Shown here in pieces: positions 23,086 through 37,900 of a DNA stretch of 64,000 nt. The stretch lies in contig OU452219.1 in the NCBI GenBank assembly GCA_911728455.2, forward strand, positions 17,078,397 to 17,142,396. Reading direction: 5' to 3'. This DNA is from Marthasterias glacialis. Its lineage: Eukaryota; Echinodermata; Asteroidea; Forcipulatida; Asteriidae. Both the position numbers and the translations under genes were made by a program. The notes beneath the pieces were generated by a model. That model was not told the DNA's origin. It made no database searches and worked only from the letters and a program-made list of their open reading frames with translations. Position 1 is the first letter of the stretch; each line of letters starts with the position of its first letter.

Positions 23086-24254
23086 TTGATCTCCATTGTT
23101 ATCGTAATAGAGATCACTGGATGCAACCATAAGTTCCTTCCTCCAGGATGCAACCTAATGAATTGTGACTGAATCTTATTGGGTGGGGGGGGGGGGGGGG
23201 GGGGGGGGCTTGGCCAATATTTTGGCTAGGCGTATACAAATAACGGTCCTATAATGATCACAAGCGGATTAATCATGTAGTGGTTTCTTTATTTGTGACG
23301 AGCGTAGCTTGAGGATACATGCACCCAAGAGGCTGTGATCCTTCTGTTATTTTTTTTGAGTATTTTTGAATATTTTTTGGGCGTATTCGGATAATTTTGG
23401 GAACCTTGGGGCCACCTATTAGGTCCTCTAAACAGCCAACCCATGCTAAACGCTATAGCTGTAGATAGGACCTAGCTGCCCCCATGGAGGAAGCAAATCC
23501 ATGTTACTCCAAGGTTCACCAAATTATCAGAATGGTAAACTGTGAAAATCAACACCACTCCAGCATAAGACTGACAAATAATTTGACAAACGTACGTGTG
23601 CTTCAAAAACTTAAATTTATGCTTCAAAATATTTAATTTACAATCGCAGTACATTACAATGCCCAGTTTTTATTAAAACAATTGGTGAATTCAAACTCGG
23701 CAAACAATGGGAGACTTGTGTGGACACTAACAGTGTATAACCGATAGAGCCAGTTTGAAAAAGGCCCATAGAGTTTGAAAGTGTTGAAAACTTTTTTTTT
23801 GCACTGGAAGCTAAGGTAAATGGAAGGGCTGTAAGAATGGACATCTGGACAATGTGCAAGCTTCTCTTAGTAAAAACTTTATAAACTCAAATGATCAAAG
23901 CTGGGTTTGAACCTGTGCCCTTATTTGGGACACATTTTAACCAAACTATAACAAATACAACTACGTCTGTTAAAATGGCCAAAATGTTAATGCACATTTA
24001 TTATCTGCAAAATCCCTTTCATTCAAGTGTTATATAAAGAACATATATAATTGTTATTGTACCTTTATTGAGCTAATTCACACGGATTGCAAATTTTCTT
24101 TTGCCACAAAAACAGCGCATACTGGGTTGTGCGTCACCAAAATTCGCTTTGCATTCGCTTTCGCGTGAAGTAGGAACCGTGCTTTACACTGATGTGTAAT
24201 AAGGACTGTACACTCAGTGCTTTCAAAGTCATGTGAAAAAAGAAAGAAAAAAAA

Positions 24255-24345
24255 AACAGGCTACTTGGGTGGGATTCGAACCCAGGACCCCAGCATTCTA
24301 TAAGCAGATGTCCTTTCAGACATCTGCTAACAGCTAATCACATAA
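24255..24345 (-). other. tRNA-like patch (possible SINE head or tRNA pseudogene)
   Basis: Minus strand contains a B-box-like GGGTTCGAATCCCACCC and a hairpin AGCAGATGTC...GACATCTGCT. A full cloverleaf could not be closed: the acceptor arm does not pair. So this is not called a tRNA gene. Confidence 0.35.
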
Positions 24346-24598
24346 ACATGACAAAATTATACATCTTTGTGTCAGTGCAAGAAGGTTGTATCTCCAAAAT
24401 TAGCATTTACATGAAATGTGAGCTTTAGAATGATAAAAGATTGTATCTCACTTAAAATAACCCGGATGTACACACAAAGTCAACAGATGCCAAGATATGA
24501 CGTTGTTACATGGAGCATGTTCACACACGAGATATGACTCTGTTGGACAATGGAGTTACCACCTTGTTGCCACGACGATATATTCTTTATTCCCGATG

Positions 24599-24762
24599 CA
24601 ATGGGAGACTTTAGAGACACTGGCGGCAGCAGACACAACGGTCCTTTTTTGACAGTTCTGAGCGTGTGTGCACATGCTCAGTAGGCCTACTGCATGTGTA
24701 GTTCTGAGCGTGTGTACTACTGGTAAGAACCGTGAAAAAGGACTGTTTAAAAGTCTCCCATT
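24599..24762. mobile_element. Palindromic MITE, AATGGGAGACTTT family
   Basis: AATGGGAGACTTT at left and AAAGTCTCCCATT at right. Internally, ACGGTCCTTTTTT and GTTCTGAGCGTGTGT repeats are arranged in mirror and tandem. 0.2 kb beyond the PPP1R36 stop. Confidence 0.6.
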
Positions 24763-24936
24763 AGTACATCTACTAAATTCCTATGTACACCTGTACTTGA
24801 ATTTTATATTCAGTTTTGTAAGGAGATACCACACATACCGATGCTTTAAAAAAATATGATTAATTATACTTAAATATTTTATGACTTTTTTCTATTGGAA
24901 ATTGTTAAGCAAACTAATATATAAAGATTGCGATTT

Positions 24937-25913
24937 CTACATGTCATCATCATCATCAGTGAAGACTTCTGTTGTAGCTTGGGACATGTCAGTCTGGTGC
25001 CTGCTCAAACCCACTGAAACCAGAAAAGAAAAGAAAAAACAAATAATAATAATAAATAAATAAAATGTAAAATAATAATAAAATACTCAGTCCCTGGAAA
25101 TTAATTTAAAATATACTGAATAGAAAACTGGTTCATGCAAAAAATATTATTTCAAAGTGTTTGTGAATAGTTTTTTTTTATCAAGCAATAAACCACAAGG
25201 GAAACTGACTGGGTGAATTTTTAAATCAATTTTGGGGTGAACAAAGAAAAAACTGTCTGGAGCGGGATTTGAACCTGTGACCGTTGGCTTGACATACCAA
25301 CGCTCTACCAACTGAGCTATCCAGCCCTAATAGTCTCCCTATTTTGTCAATATCAAAAATAGTTTTTTTCCTCTTATACAAGTTCACAATGCTCTCATAA
25401 ACACATGTAAAAATTAACATGAAAATCTATTTCATACCATGTTCAGGACTCGGTGTTCCAAACTGCGAACTAAAATAAAAAGAGAAGAGAAAGTTTTAGA
25501 GGACAAAATTAAACACAGTACTCTAAAAATATTTCAAGCATCATGTATTCCAATTAACTTAACAATTATGGCTTTGAACAAATACAAGTGATGCAAACTT
25601 TTTGATGCTGTGTTTTAAGTTTGTCAGTGAAAAGTGGAGAAAAAAACCAACACAATTTAAACCAAGAAAGGAATAGAATGCTTGTGTGTTCAGTAAAGCT
25701 GGTGATAATCATGAAATTCACACTATCACAACAAGGTCAAAATCAATCCAAGATAAATTCAACCAATTGCTAAAGAAACACTTTAAATTGGTTTGAGTTA
25801 GATTTATGATTTGGTTAAATAATGCTTTCTTCACTTGGCTGTATATATTTTGTTGTCAACACGCCTTTTTTAAACATATTTTTTTATGGATAACGACGCT
25901 GCATAAATTGTTC

Positions 25914-25944
<31 letters not shown>

Positions 25945-28900
25945 CTAAAATACAATGGATGTCTTCTAATTGAATAACAGGCAGCCCTCCTCACAACGTT
26001 TGATGATCACCTAACATAATTATTTTTATCAATCGATATGAAGATTCAGGGAGTAAAACTGAGGGGACAATTTTGTTTTATTTTTACGAAATGTAAAATA
26101 GTCTCCAGATGTAGAAATAGTGGGTGCAAATGGGACCAGTGTCTGTATCCTGTTGGTATATGTGACAAAACTCCACTGTAAGCAACCCCAACTTCACTCA
26201 AATGGTTTGAACCGATTGCGAGCAGCCCATAAGAATTGCTTGACTTAGTTTTTGTATGAGGATTTATGTAAGCAAAGTTTAACAATTGGACTTGGCTTTT
26301 ACATACGATCTTCAAAGGCTAAAGGTCTACCAAGAATGATAAGTTTCTGTCGTAAGAAATGCCTATGAACGGTGAAATGTGTGATTTTTGGTATGCCAAC
26401 TCTGGAACTGGAAGTAGCGATCACTTTGGGCGTGCAGCAGATGGGCGTGTGAGTGACGCAATGACATACCAACAGGATTGTGCAGGCATGAATTGGGCAT
26501 TGCGCTTTCTTGACAAGACTGTTTAACTATCTTGCTCAGACCACAGTCAGCACAAACACAGATTGGTGTTACCATGATTAGTTTATCCCATAGTCACAAC
26601 GCAAATATCAAACCACACCCTCAAGATTCATCAAGGTTGAAGAAAAAAAGCAAATCTTGATTGTGATGACGTGGATTAAAAATCCCCAAAGTCAGTGAAC
26701 CAGTGCAGTCACGTGTGTAAAAACATCTGTGAAGTATTCCACACAAGAGAAACAAATGGACAATTCTTACTCTAAATCCAAGTCAAGGATTGCTACTCGT
26801 ACTAGCACTTTTGTAAAAAGAGAAAATTCCATCAACATTCTGGCGAGGCTTTATGTTTTTTTTTTTTAAAGTTTCTCTTGGAAAGTTAAAGGGGCTGTGT
26901 TGTCATGAACATATAGCAGTAAACGACATAACCCAGTTACTACATGCGTGTGCACGCCGGTGGTCACATCACAGTTTGACAAAGACGGCACCCTTTGTGA
27001 TTTGACCACAAGTGTGCGCGTGTGCAGTATCTGGGTGAGAGTTCATCTTTCCACGCAGAGCCACAGGCCTGCTATAATCATGACGACACACCCTTTAACA
27101 ATAAAAAGATTGGATTTGTTTTTTCTCCCTACAGACAGGACAGCACTTCACAGCGCTGCTGCAGATAACTTCCTGCGCAGCAACAGGTTACCAGTCACAA
27201 CTCCATTATGAAGTATATTGCTTGTAAGTGGTAACCTGCAAATAATTGCTTCGGCAGTATTTTCTGCTTAGCAGCTCTATGATTTCAGGTAATGGGCTGA
27301 AACAAAGATGGAGCATTTAGGACAAAAGCATTATAGGATGAGCCATTACTTTATTTAACTGTATGACAACTCTCGGCAAGCCCAGAAATCTCAAGAAGCT
27401 AGAGCTTCTGTCAAAACACTTTCCAAAGGATCATACGTCAAAAATAATGGTGTCAGCTAGAGTAGAATATCTACTCCCGAATGTTTACTGTTGGCAATCA
27501 CTTTTGCCTCTCTCGCTGGTCCTTCTGTTTTATTGTTTAATGTAGTTGCTGTTGCTGTTGTTGTTAACATAGCATAACAAAACAATTAAAATTCATAAGG
27601 CTTTATTCCATCATAGAAATTAACATGGATAGATGCGAGTCTGCAGAGCTTCACGAAATAGAGATGAACTAACAGATTCCCTAATAACAGGAGGAAGATT
27701 GTTCCAAATCATTGGACCAGCTATACACTGAAAGCTTTTTGACCCAGAACTTTGTTTGCATGGGGAACATTCCAGTGATCTATGTCAAGTGTGGACCGAA
27801 AAAAAAAACGTGGAGGAGTGATGACAGTAAAGTGGACAGATATCTAGGAGTAGTTTTGTTCAAGCATTTATAAACAAAAAAAGAGCAAGTTTAAAATGAG
27901 TCTGTTCTCTAATCGGTAGCCATTGTCGATATTGTTTTTGTTGTTGCTGCTGCTGTCATTGTTGTTGTTTTTGCTGCCGTTGCGGTACTTGACTACCCTT
28001 GTACCCTTACCTTGATTTTCCCTGGTCCTCCTCATTCTCTTCATCCTGTTCAGAGCCTAGTGGCGCCAGTGTCAATGTGTTGAATTGATCCAAAGGCTCT
28101 CCAATGATTCCAACTCTAAAATACGTTAAAGGAATGGTATCGTCAGAAGAGTACATTCACTCATCAAACCATCTACAATTTTCAAGATCCATATCTTACA
28201 TTAACTAGCGTGTGACAACTTCATTCAAACATACGACCAAGGCCCAAATTCATACAGCTGCTAAGCAGACATTAACATTTTCTGCTGAGCAAAAAGGAGC
28301 AGGATACCAGTCATAAATGGTACATGTGACATGGTACTTTGGATGGTAATCTTATTCTGGTGAACATATTTATTTTGTGCTTAGCCACTTTTGGGGCTTA
28401 AGCAGCTCAATAAAATTGTGCCCAGGATTTGACAGAAAACAGGATACAATGTAATGATGATAATGGACATTAATAGTGCGTCATGTCCGTCCGATTTGAC
28501 ACTCCTGGCGCAGATAACGTTTTAAGACAGGTATGCTAAGTTTTTGAATTATGAGGCTTGTTAATATAGCACATTGTCTTCTAATGGTTTACAAGATGAT
28601 GCGGCACAATCTGCAGCCAACCATGCCGCAAATACCAGGGTAAACCCCTTCTCTTATCGATAAGATAAGACCTACAGCTTTACGTCTCATCCAAAGGACG
28701 CAGCAATAATGGTTAAGTGTCTCGCTTAAGGACACAACTGTCAAGACCAGGACTCGAACCCACACTGTGCTGATCAGAAACACCAGAGCTTGAGTGCAGT
28801 GCGCTGGACCGCTCCGCAACAACACGCAAATGTATCAAGGTCGAATGATGAAAATAAATTGTATGCAGGAACAATTTTTGAGAATAGCGGTGTAAAAAGT

Positions 28901-31900
28901 GGTTAGTTTTGTTCCCTGTATAATATGATTACTGACCTGTGGTTCAACCTGACTTTTCGACCTGTCTCATCTTGTTGATGTGAACCAGTCTGGTTTCTGA
29001 AAGACAACAACCCATAAGTGTTCAGAGATGTGTGTCTTATTAAGTTTTACCCTCAACCCTGAATAGTGAGAAAGGAATGTACTTATAGTATTTCCCAGGA
29101 GAAATATCAAGAAAAAGCAAGAGTATTGACCCATTTCACATAGGAATTGACCACCGAAATTGCGGAAATGGTAGATGCTCTTTTTGCGGAGGTGCGTTCC
29201 ACATCATGCAAGGGGTGATTGGATGGGTTGCACATGATGTCACCAACGGGAACAATCAGCCATCTTTGATGGCAATAACTGCACGTTTTTGAGCGCACAA
29301 CTGTGGGTTATGCGGAACACGTGCGTTTCATAAACTCCTTTCAGGATTGGTTGGTAAGCGACTCAAGCTGCATTGAAATCTACAGATCTTGATGCAGATA
29401 CAAGCCAAAATAGAAATTCATCAAAGATGGCGTCTATTGCAACCCATCTATAGACCAATCCATTTTTGTTCAAACTTATATGTCCTGAGCCAGGCTTTTT
29501 ACTTTCATATGCATAAAAAGGCGCAGACTTTAGCTTATGTCATACTGGCATTTCGAATAGTTGCATCAATATCATTGGCCGGAGTGGCCCATTGTGTCTT
29601 ACAGAAATGAGCGCTGGGCGTATTTGCCTCCCATTAATGGCGGAAAACACTGGTGCTGGACATTCCCAGTGGATTTGTTGAAAGAGAACGAAAAATCCCA
29701 GTGCATTTTATGAGAATGTTTCTTGTCTGTACATTGTTTAGACAGGGTTTCATTGTGACAACGATATTCTAGAAAAAAAAATAAAACAAAAATACACATA
29801 TTACTTCGGAAGCTCTGAAAAGTTCCAGAAAAAAACATATAACCTCGAGGCACGGTCAAGACTTGTTAACACTGTCGTGAAGTGGTTACAGGAAAATTCT
29901 CACGAGGAACAACAATCTTACTTACCCCTGGGCATCCAGAGTCATTCTCTCAAACAGATAATCATTCTTCTCCTTAGATGTAGGAAGTAACGACACAAGG
30001 ACTGGTGAACGTTGACTAGTGTAGGGGGGAAAAAAAAAATAAATAAAAATTGGCACAACAAGAATGTCCAAAAATGGTGAATTCCTCACTGTTATTATCC
30101 AAGGGCCAAATACTGATTCTGAAGTATACAATGGAAAAACTGGATCAACAACAAACAAATAGTGATGGCATTTGTTTTGTTAACAACGAGAAAACTACTT
30201 TTCCAGTAGATACGTTTTAAAACAAAACCAAAATTTATCTACAACACAAATGATTTGGGTCAACTTACTTTATTATCTGTGTAATTGCTGGACGTTTCCT
30301 GAAGCAAAATTGAAAGGTTTATAAAGATTTACAACATTTTTTTTACCAAGCTTCATTGAAATTTAAAATATTATAACGATTAATAAAGCATTTATATGGC
30401 TCGTTATGCAAGGCCCCAAAGGAATTTACAGAAAGTTTATGAATCAACAAATATTTACTCAGAAATGTACAAGCAAATCATCCACAGTATGCAGACTAAT
30501 GTACAACTGAAACACATTAAAAGTAAAATTGCACGCTAAAAATGTTTCACAAAATAAAACTCAGTTCAATGAAGAACGAACAAGTTTGAATTGAGACTGC
30601 CAAGTGGAATGACATCATTTAAACTCACGTTTTTTTCCTTCTGTACTCGGCTGGTGAGATGAGTTTCTTCTTGGGGTAGTCGGAGTCGTTCTCTTCCTCA
30701 CGAACCTTTGCCTCTGCATCCTCCTCAGGGGCATTCTTGACTCGCAGAGCTGGGTTGAAGACGTCTGATCTTAACATTCTGAAGTTGAACATTTCAATTG
30801 TGGTAAACAAAATTATAATAAAAAAAAAACAAGGTTGAACAACTTTCATTTGGGGAGGTTAGCAGTGACGGAAATAATCTTTCCTTTTGGGTTTAAGTTC
30901 TGAATAGAACTGTTGGTGTAACAACTAACTGTCAACATTTCAATCAGTATGTTCCGAGTGTCTTCAAGAAAAATGTCCCATTCTGGTTAATTATTGTGGA
31001 AGAGGAACTGAAAAAAAATACTGAAAAAAAATAACAAAAATAACTTTGCTGTTGCAAACTGCTTACCAACCAAAATAACCTGTGCTATAAATACAAAAAT
31101 AATTAATGGTCTGACGTTTCAACCCTAGCAGAGTCTTTCTCAAAGGCTTAAAAGACAAAATAAAGTATTTCTAAGTTGTTCTTACCTTCCCATCTCTTTG
31201 TTAATGAGCTCATAATCTTTGCGGCGAAACACGATCCAAACCAAATGAACACAAAATCTGTACAGTGTCTGCAAATTATGTATAAAAAATAACAGTAAGA
31301 TAGAATAAATAATAATAATTTGGGAGGCTAATCATCCTTACTGGCGGCTGAGAAGCTGAACTGTGAAGGACACGGCTACATGTGTTCAAGCTGCAGGCAC
31401 TGGGTGCCCTTGGCAGCCAGCCACATCAACCCATATATGACCACGGAGCACAGCCCGAGATTGAAAGTGTTTGGTTTTTCGGGAGGGAGGAAAACCGGAT
31501 GGTCTGGAGAAAAGCCCTTGTGGCACAGGAGAGAACCAACGCCCAACTCTACATACATATGGCCTTAGCCGGAATAGAACCAGGGACACACTGGTGAGAG
31601 GCGAGTGCTTTATGCACAAGCCATCCATAAATGTAAATAAATTGTACATGAAAGGCAATGTACAACTAAAAATGGACTGCACAGTATGGTCTACGGGATA
31701 AATATTTTGATAAATATTTCTGAACTCTGTCAGTATGAAAATACTATGCCAATGTAATGGGTCTTCATTCCCCCGTTGGCATGTTGGCCATATTCCCCAT
31801 GATTAACTCACAAATAATATGAAGGGGACTAGTTCCCAATTTCATAGAGCTGCTCAAGCCGAAAATGTTGCTTTAAACATTTCTGCTAAGCAGAACTTAG

Positions 31901-34900
31901 CAGGAAACCAGTTACAGACAATGCGTATGATATGAAATTTTGGCTGGTAACCCCCTTCTGGTTTAAGCAACAATTTGTTTTTGTGCTTAGCTTCTTTTTG
32001 TTTTAATGCAGCTTGATGAAATTGGGCCCAGACTGATTTCTTGTTCAGGCTCTCTGTTTGATCTTGTGAATATTCATGAACGAATAAAAAGGGCAACGCC
32101 ATGATGCTGGGATGTTGTTATCAGTCTATTTTCACTACAACATACGCGTACCTCATAAATATCTCTGTCTTTGTATGTTGATGAAACTCTTTCACTGCAA
32201 AAGAATAATAAAATAAATAAATAGTAAAAAGGAAACAGTAACAGTTTGTTGCAGTCAGAACCAAAGGTTATAGAGTGCCGAAGGCGCAAGATGGGGAACT
32301 GGAGCTCTATTGTTGGAACATGAAATAGGTATGGGCACCATTTTAGCAAGTGAATGATTTGTTTCCCATTGATAGCAATGGTCATTGTCTGCACTGATCC
32401 GCACTGATCTATTGTTCCATCAAAAGAGTCACTTGCTGAAATGGCGTCCAGAGGGATTTCACATTTCAGCCCGGGTTCCCCATCTTGCGCCTTCGGCGCT
32501 CTATAATCTTTGGGTCAGAACTCTCAGTGTTGAGTCTGAGTCCAAGTCATGTTTCATATGGGTTGAGTCACTAGTGTCTGAGTCACAAGCTGCTTTAGTT
32601 CAAAATATTTTTAGAAGACTGTAACCAAAACCTGATAGACATATCCAATAAAGACTAGGTTGAAATGTTAGTGAAACCTTGAATCTCTTTGAATAGTAGC
32701 AGCCATTCAAAAAGGAAATTTCACTCTTCACTATTTTGCTTATTAAATTAACATTTTATTGAAATAATATTTTGTTGTCGAATCAGACTTGAGTCATACA
32801 TCACTGCTTGTTTATTAATGTAACTCAGATTTGGAATTCAGCGTGGCAGAGGCTTAGCTCGACAGGCAGGCCTACCGTGCTATTGGCAAAGTTTGGTAGA
32901 AGCACGACAATTGAAACCAATGCCGCGCTATTGCCGAACTCAACTGAATTGAATTCGACACGGCAAGAGCACAACGTTTAAAACGGGACTTTATTCACTG
33001 CAACTATCACAGTTTCACATTGATAAGCAATCCGTACCACAGGCCTCGATCTTAAGAAAAACGGGGGCAGGCCTTTGCTGGCCAAATCAGAGAAATTGTA
33101 CAAGGGCATGCTGGCCAAGTTGGTAGTGACAGTGCAATTTTTCTGAAGGGCATGATGGTCAACTCGACAGGGCATGAGGCCAATGCCCTCGGTGGCCTCA
33201 GTTAAGATCAAGGCCTGGTACCAACCTTCCACATCCCATGTGATGATGATCCGGTAATCCTAGGCCCAAGATGAGAACACAATAACTCTTAGCCAACTTA
33301 TGCTGAGCTGCCTCCATTCGAGATTTAATCTCTGCCATCGCTTTCTTCTCTGCCTGGCTGGGTTCGCTGTAGAAATGGCATCATAGGAATACAAAATGTT
33401 TCTCAGCAACCATAGAAATATCTCGTAAGTTGAAAAGAACAGCTGGTGTAACAAGTAACATTCTTAAATCAATTTTGGGGTGAACAAAGAAAAATTGACT
33501 GGAGCGAGATTTTTTGTTTTTAAATATCAACAGTTTACCCAGTCAGTTTCCCTTGTGGTTTGTTGTTTGATATTTAAAAATAAAAAGTCGCATCGCCCGT
33601 AAGGTAGATCCCCGTGCTGTGGCTTCCCAGGTTATATCCATAGAGCTAGCTCTATGGTTGTATCGTATAATGGGGTGTGATCCCTGGCTGCACGGCAGTG
33701 ACCGGTTAAATGGCTTCTGACTGGCAACCCCCCCGAACAAAGATATTGACAAAACAGGGAGACCGCCAACATTAGGGCTGGATAGCTCAGTTGGTAGAGC
33801 GTCGGTACGTTAAACTGGTGGTTGCAGGTTCAAATCCCGCTCCAGTCGATTTTTCTTTGTTCACCCCAAAATTGATTAAAAAATTTATCCAGTCAGTTTC
33901 CTTGTGGTTTATGGCTTGACAAAGTAACATTCTTATGCTCTGATCAGCCCCCAATTTCTTGGCTCTGCTTACCGCAAAATTCAGCGCTTACGCCCCACAG
34001 AATCCTGTGCTTTACAAGGCACCGTAAGAGCAGAATTTTGTGGTAAGCAGTGCCATGAAATCGGGCCCAGATCTCCGATTATCTTTCAGGGTAAAAAAAT
34101 CCCCTCTCCTGAAGACAATCAGAGCATACTGATAATTCAGGTCCGGCACTCTATTCTTGTAAGTGCAAGTCTCAGAGGGAAACTAAAAGTTCTACTATAA
34201 CTTTTTGAAGGGAGGCAATGACTATACGGGCATGGAAGTAATTACCTCCATTGCTTCTGTTAAGTTTCAGCCCTGTGATCGGCCACCACAACCTGCCAAG
34301 ACACTATTACTATTAAATGTATTCTGATTCCCAAAATGGCAGACCATGGGTAGACAGTGGCCGCATGTGACGTCAGTGCAAGAGCTCTATATTTAGAGGT
34401 CATGTCCTGGACTTACAATGTCGTAGGAAACTTAGTCAATCTTAATCATGCACATTTTTAAGCAGCGGAAAAAAACCTCCAGAAACACCAATAGACCAAT
34501 CCATTTAGCCCCGCCCCCATACGTGTTGACAAATCACAGCCTTGGGTACGCCACCGAAAGTCTGACAAAAGTCCGACACGATAAAACTCCTACTGGAAAA
34601 TGTAAACATGCGTGCGCGTACTTATAGCGCGCACGTTCATGTCGTGCAGTGTTGCATTGAAGATATGCACATGGTACTGCCCCAGTGTACAGTGGTGATC
34701 TAGCCAATGCTGTGATTGGTCAATATGTTTAGTGGGAGTGGCTTAATGGATCGGTCTATTTGCACTTACGTTGTCATCGTCTTTGGTTTACTCTCCAAAA
34801 CAATTTGCTCAAAAAACGATGAGAAATAGTTCAGAAGACCAAGGAGAAACTCATCAAACTGATCCAATCTGGAAGCCGAAAAAGAAACAAAAATAGAAAA

Positions 34901-37900
34901 TTGATCCTCATCAAACACAAGAATGTCTTTGACCACTAATAGATTAGCCTGTAGCATGTTGTAGGGTGTAGTCTGCGAGTGGTCTTGAGTCTCGGACTTA
35001 AGTTCTGATGGCTGAGTCATCAGAGTGTGGGTTCGAATCCCGATCGTGGCACCTTGTGTCCTTGAGCAAGGCACTTTACTATAATTGCTGCTCATCACCC
35101 AGGAGTAAATGGGTACCTGCGAGGGTAGAGATTGTTGATCTGAATGATTAGCAACCTGTGCGTTCATTTGGTTGCCGGTGCTGCATACCCCGAAGAACGA
35201 GTTGGGATGGTTTCAAGAATGCTTAATTACGGGGTAGGTATAGTGTAAGGCGCTTAGAGACAATGTTTAAAAGCGCCTAATAATTATCCATTATTAAAGA
35301 TGCAATAGGTCCGACATTATCTCACGTCCATCAGCCACGTACAAACAAGTTTGCATGTTACATGTATTTTGCACGTTGTCCATGGCATATGTGAATTTTT
35401 TTTTGTTTTTAAACAGTATCATCTGTCAAAATTTGTTCAGTGAAAAAAATATTTAAAAAAATCTCTACCGACGAAAATTGGGCCATGATACAACTTTCCT
35501 TACTATTCAGACTAATTCAAAAAGTCAGTGCTTTAAAGTTGGGAATGAGTTTGAAGGTAAAATACAGGTTTGGTATTCATCCAATTATTTTTCATTAGTA
35601 TCAGTCTGAAAGCTTACTGATTATGAAGTTCAAACCAGTACCAATCTTCCATAGAAATCCCTCTTTCTGAAATACTTTCAAAGTTGAGAAAATAGAATTG
35701 GAAGACCCTGCTTTTAATGTCGGTTGTTACAATCAAAATTAAGGACAGTGTGTTTACATGCTGAAAAGTAATGAACATTTTTTCACTGTTTGTTTTGTTT
35801 ATGTATTGGATCAAAAAGTAAGAACACTGCACTATCAGCTTTACCGATCCTATATTTCACACACAAAAAAAAGTTTTTTTTCTTGGAGAAATGCAGAAGA
35901 AGTGATATTTGTGTTGATATTCAGAGGCATACTCACTCATAGAGGCACATCTCAAATGACTGTGTTTGGACATTGACTTCAATCAGTAGGGAAAGAACAA
36001 CAGCTGCAGAAGATTAAGAAATGTTTTTATCAGCATATTAAGTGTCACAATATCAATGCTGCCAAATTGCAAATTAAAAATGACACGCATTTTTTGTTCG
36101 GCTCAGAGCAGTAAGGACTTTTTGGGGACCTAGAGAGACCCCGTCCTCTCGAAGCAGAAAGGACTTCTAATACATACTCGCACAATGGGGTATAAGTCCT
36201 TTCTGCTCTGAGCCCATGATTTAATGGCATACTAATAAAAGATCTTCTTGTCAATTTTAATTCATGCTTTTGTTACAAAAATTACATGCTACAGGCCTGA
36301 TTGCTTCGTTCTTGAAAGGGCAAGGGCACAAAGGCATTTTTCTTCTTGATAAAGGACACCTTCATGAGGAAATTGTAAATTTGAACTGAAACATTTTGCG
36401 GGCACCAAGGCAATGACCAGGGGCAACAATGGAGGCAATTGCCTCTGTGAAGTATCAGGCCTGTTGCTAGTCTTCAAATAATTCTGAATTTTCTGGTAAA
36501 ATTGCAAGACTAAATGTCAAAAGTAAAAATACCTTTAATAATAATAATAATAATAATAATTGGTTTTAATATAGCGCTTTTCACACCTGAAGGGCGTCTC
36601 AAAGCGCTTCCAATATTATTACCCCTGGTCACTGAGCCATTTATTTCATTCCTTAAACCATCTCAGCTCCCTGGGGAGCATACAGCCTGTGCAACAAATA
36701 TGCGCTACTAGGCTAAATCATTCACAAGAACCATCTCTGCCCTCACAGGTACCCATTTTGCCCCTGGGTGGAGAGAAGCAATTATAGTTAAGTGTCTTGC
36801 TCAGGGACACAAGTGTCACGACCGGGACTCGAACCCACACTCTGCTGATCAGAAACACCAGAGCTTGATTTCGGTGTTCTTAACCGCTCGGCCACGACAC
36901 CCCACATTGTAATGGTACGCATAGGCAGATCAGGAAACTTCAACAGACCCCTTTGCATAGGGCGCCATCACTAAGGTAAAACAATAGAAAGGCAAGGCGC
37001 GTGTGTACGCACCACGCACAACTCTAAGCCAATGAGAGGGTCTTCATTTGACCTCAGTGAGGGCGCTGTCTTAACTTGTGATGTCATATGCAAAGGGGGT
37101 CTATTGGCCTAAAATTCACCTGGCGTCATCATCATCACAATAAACTTGGTTGTGCCATTTTGGAAGTCAATGTCACTGTGTCAGGGTTCTCCCCGTGCTC
37201 AAGCTAGCGTATTTTAAAGATTTTAATATCAAATTCAAACAAAAATCCTAACATAAAACCATTTTAAATGTTCCAGATCGCACAGTAGAGCTTTCCAAAC
37301 TAAACATAAACATCAAATAAAAGCATTCCGAGGATCTGTTACCAATTCAGCGTGCTTCGGCCACACTTTCAAAATTTAGGTCCAGAATGCCCCACAGTTT
37401 TGAAAAATCCTGGGGAGAGCCCTGTGTGTGTTATACAGCGTTTACACATATTATACCTATTGACTTTCAAAATGGAGAGCATGGCAAAGTCGCCGTGTGT
37501 GACGTGTGTGCAAGGGGGTCAGTTGGAAGAGAATACACTACAGAAATAATTCTTATTTACATTTGACTCTTTGAAGCGTGACAGTTGTTTCCTTGGCAGC
37601 TTTGGACCGGGCAGACTTTGATGTAAGTCCCCCCTGCTTGTTTCCTTTGGAGACTAACCCTTGTCCTCTGTCCACATCATAGCGTACTGATTGGGCTCTG
37701 AAAAGAATATCGACGATTCAAAACAGCTGTTTCAATATTAAAGTCGTTCAAGAAAAGGTTAAGTAACTTTTCTTGAGGAACAGGACAACCCTTCGAAATT
37801 AAGACTGATTTCAAAGGCCAAGACCAACCACTATAATGAGGTTTTGTGTAACTACTTCTAAGAAAAAAATAATTAAATAAATACTGAGATAGTATTAACA

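Larger units (their letters stand above)
22442..24936. other. Intergenic, CCDC32 start to PPP1R36 stop
   Basis: No exon recognised. It holds an 87-bp palindrome (22651-22737), a family A MITE (22760-23085), a run of about 22 G at 23186-23207, a tRNA-like patch (24255-24345) and a palindromic MITE (24599-24762). Confidence 0.5.

Noticed and set aside
24255-24345. Second tRNA gene
   Set aside because: B-box-like sequence is present but the acceptor and D arms do not pair; at best a pseudogene or SINE head.
25246-25330. tRNA gene with A and B boxes
   Set aside because: It is the head of SINE S3: the anticodon arm is imperfect and the same head plus body recurs at 33.77 kb.
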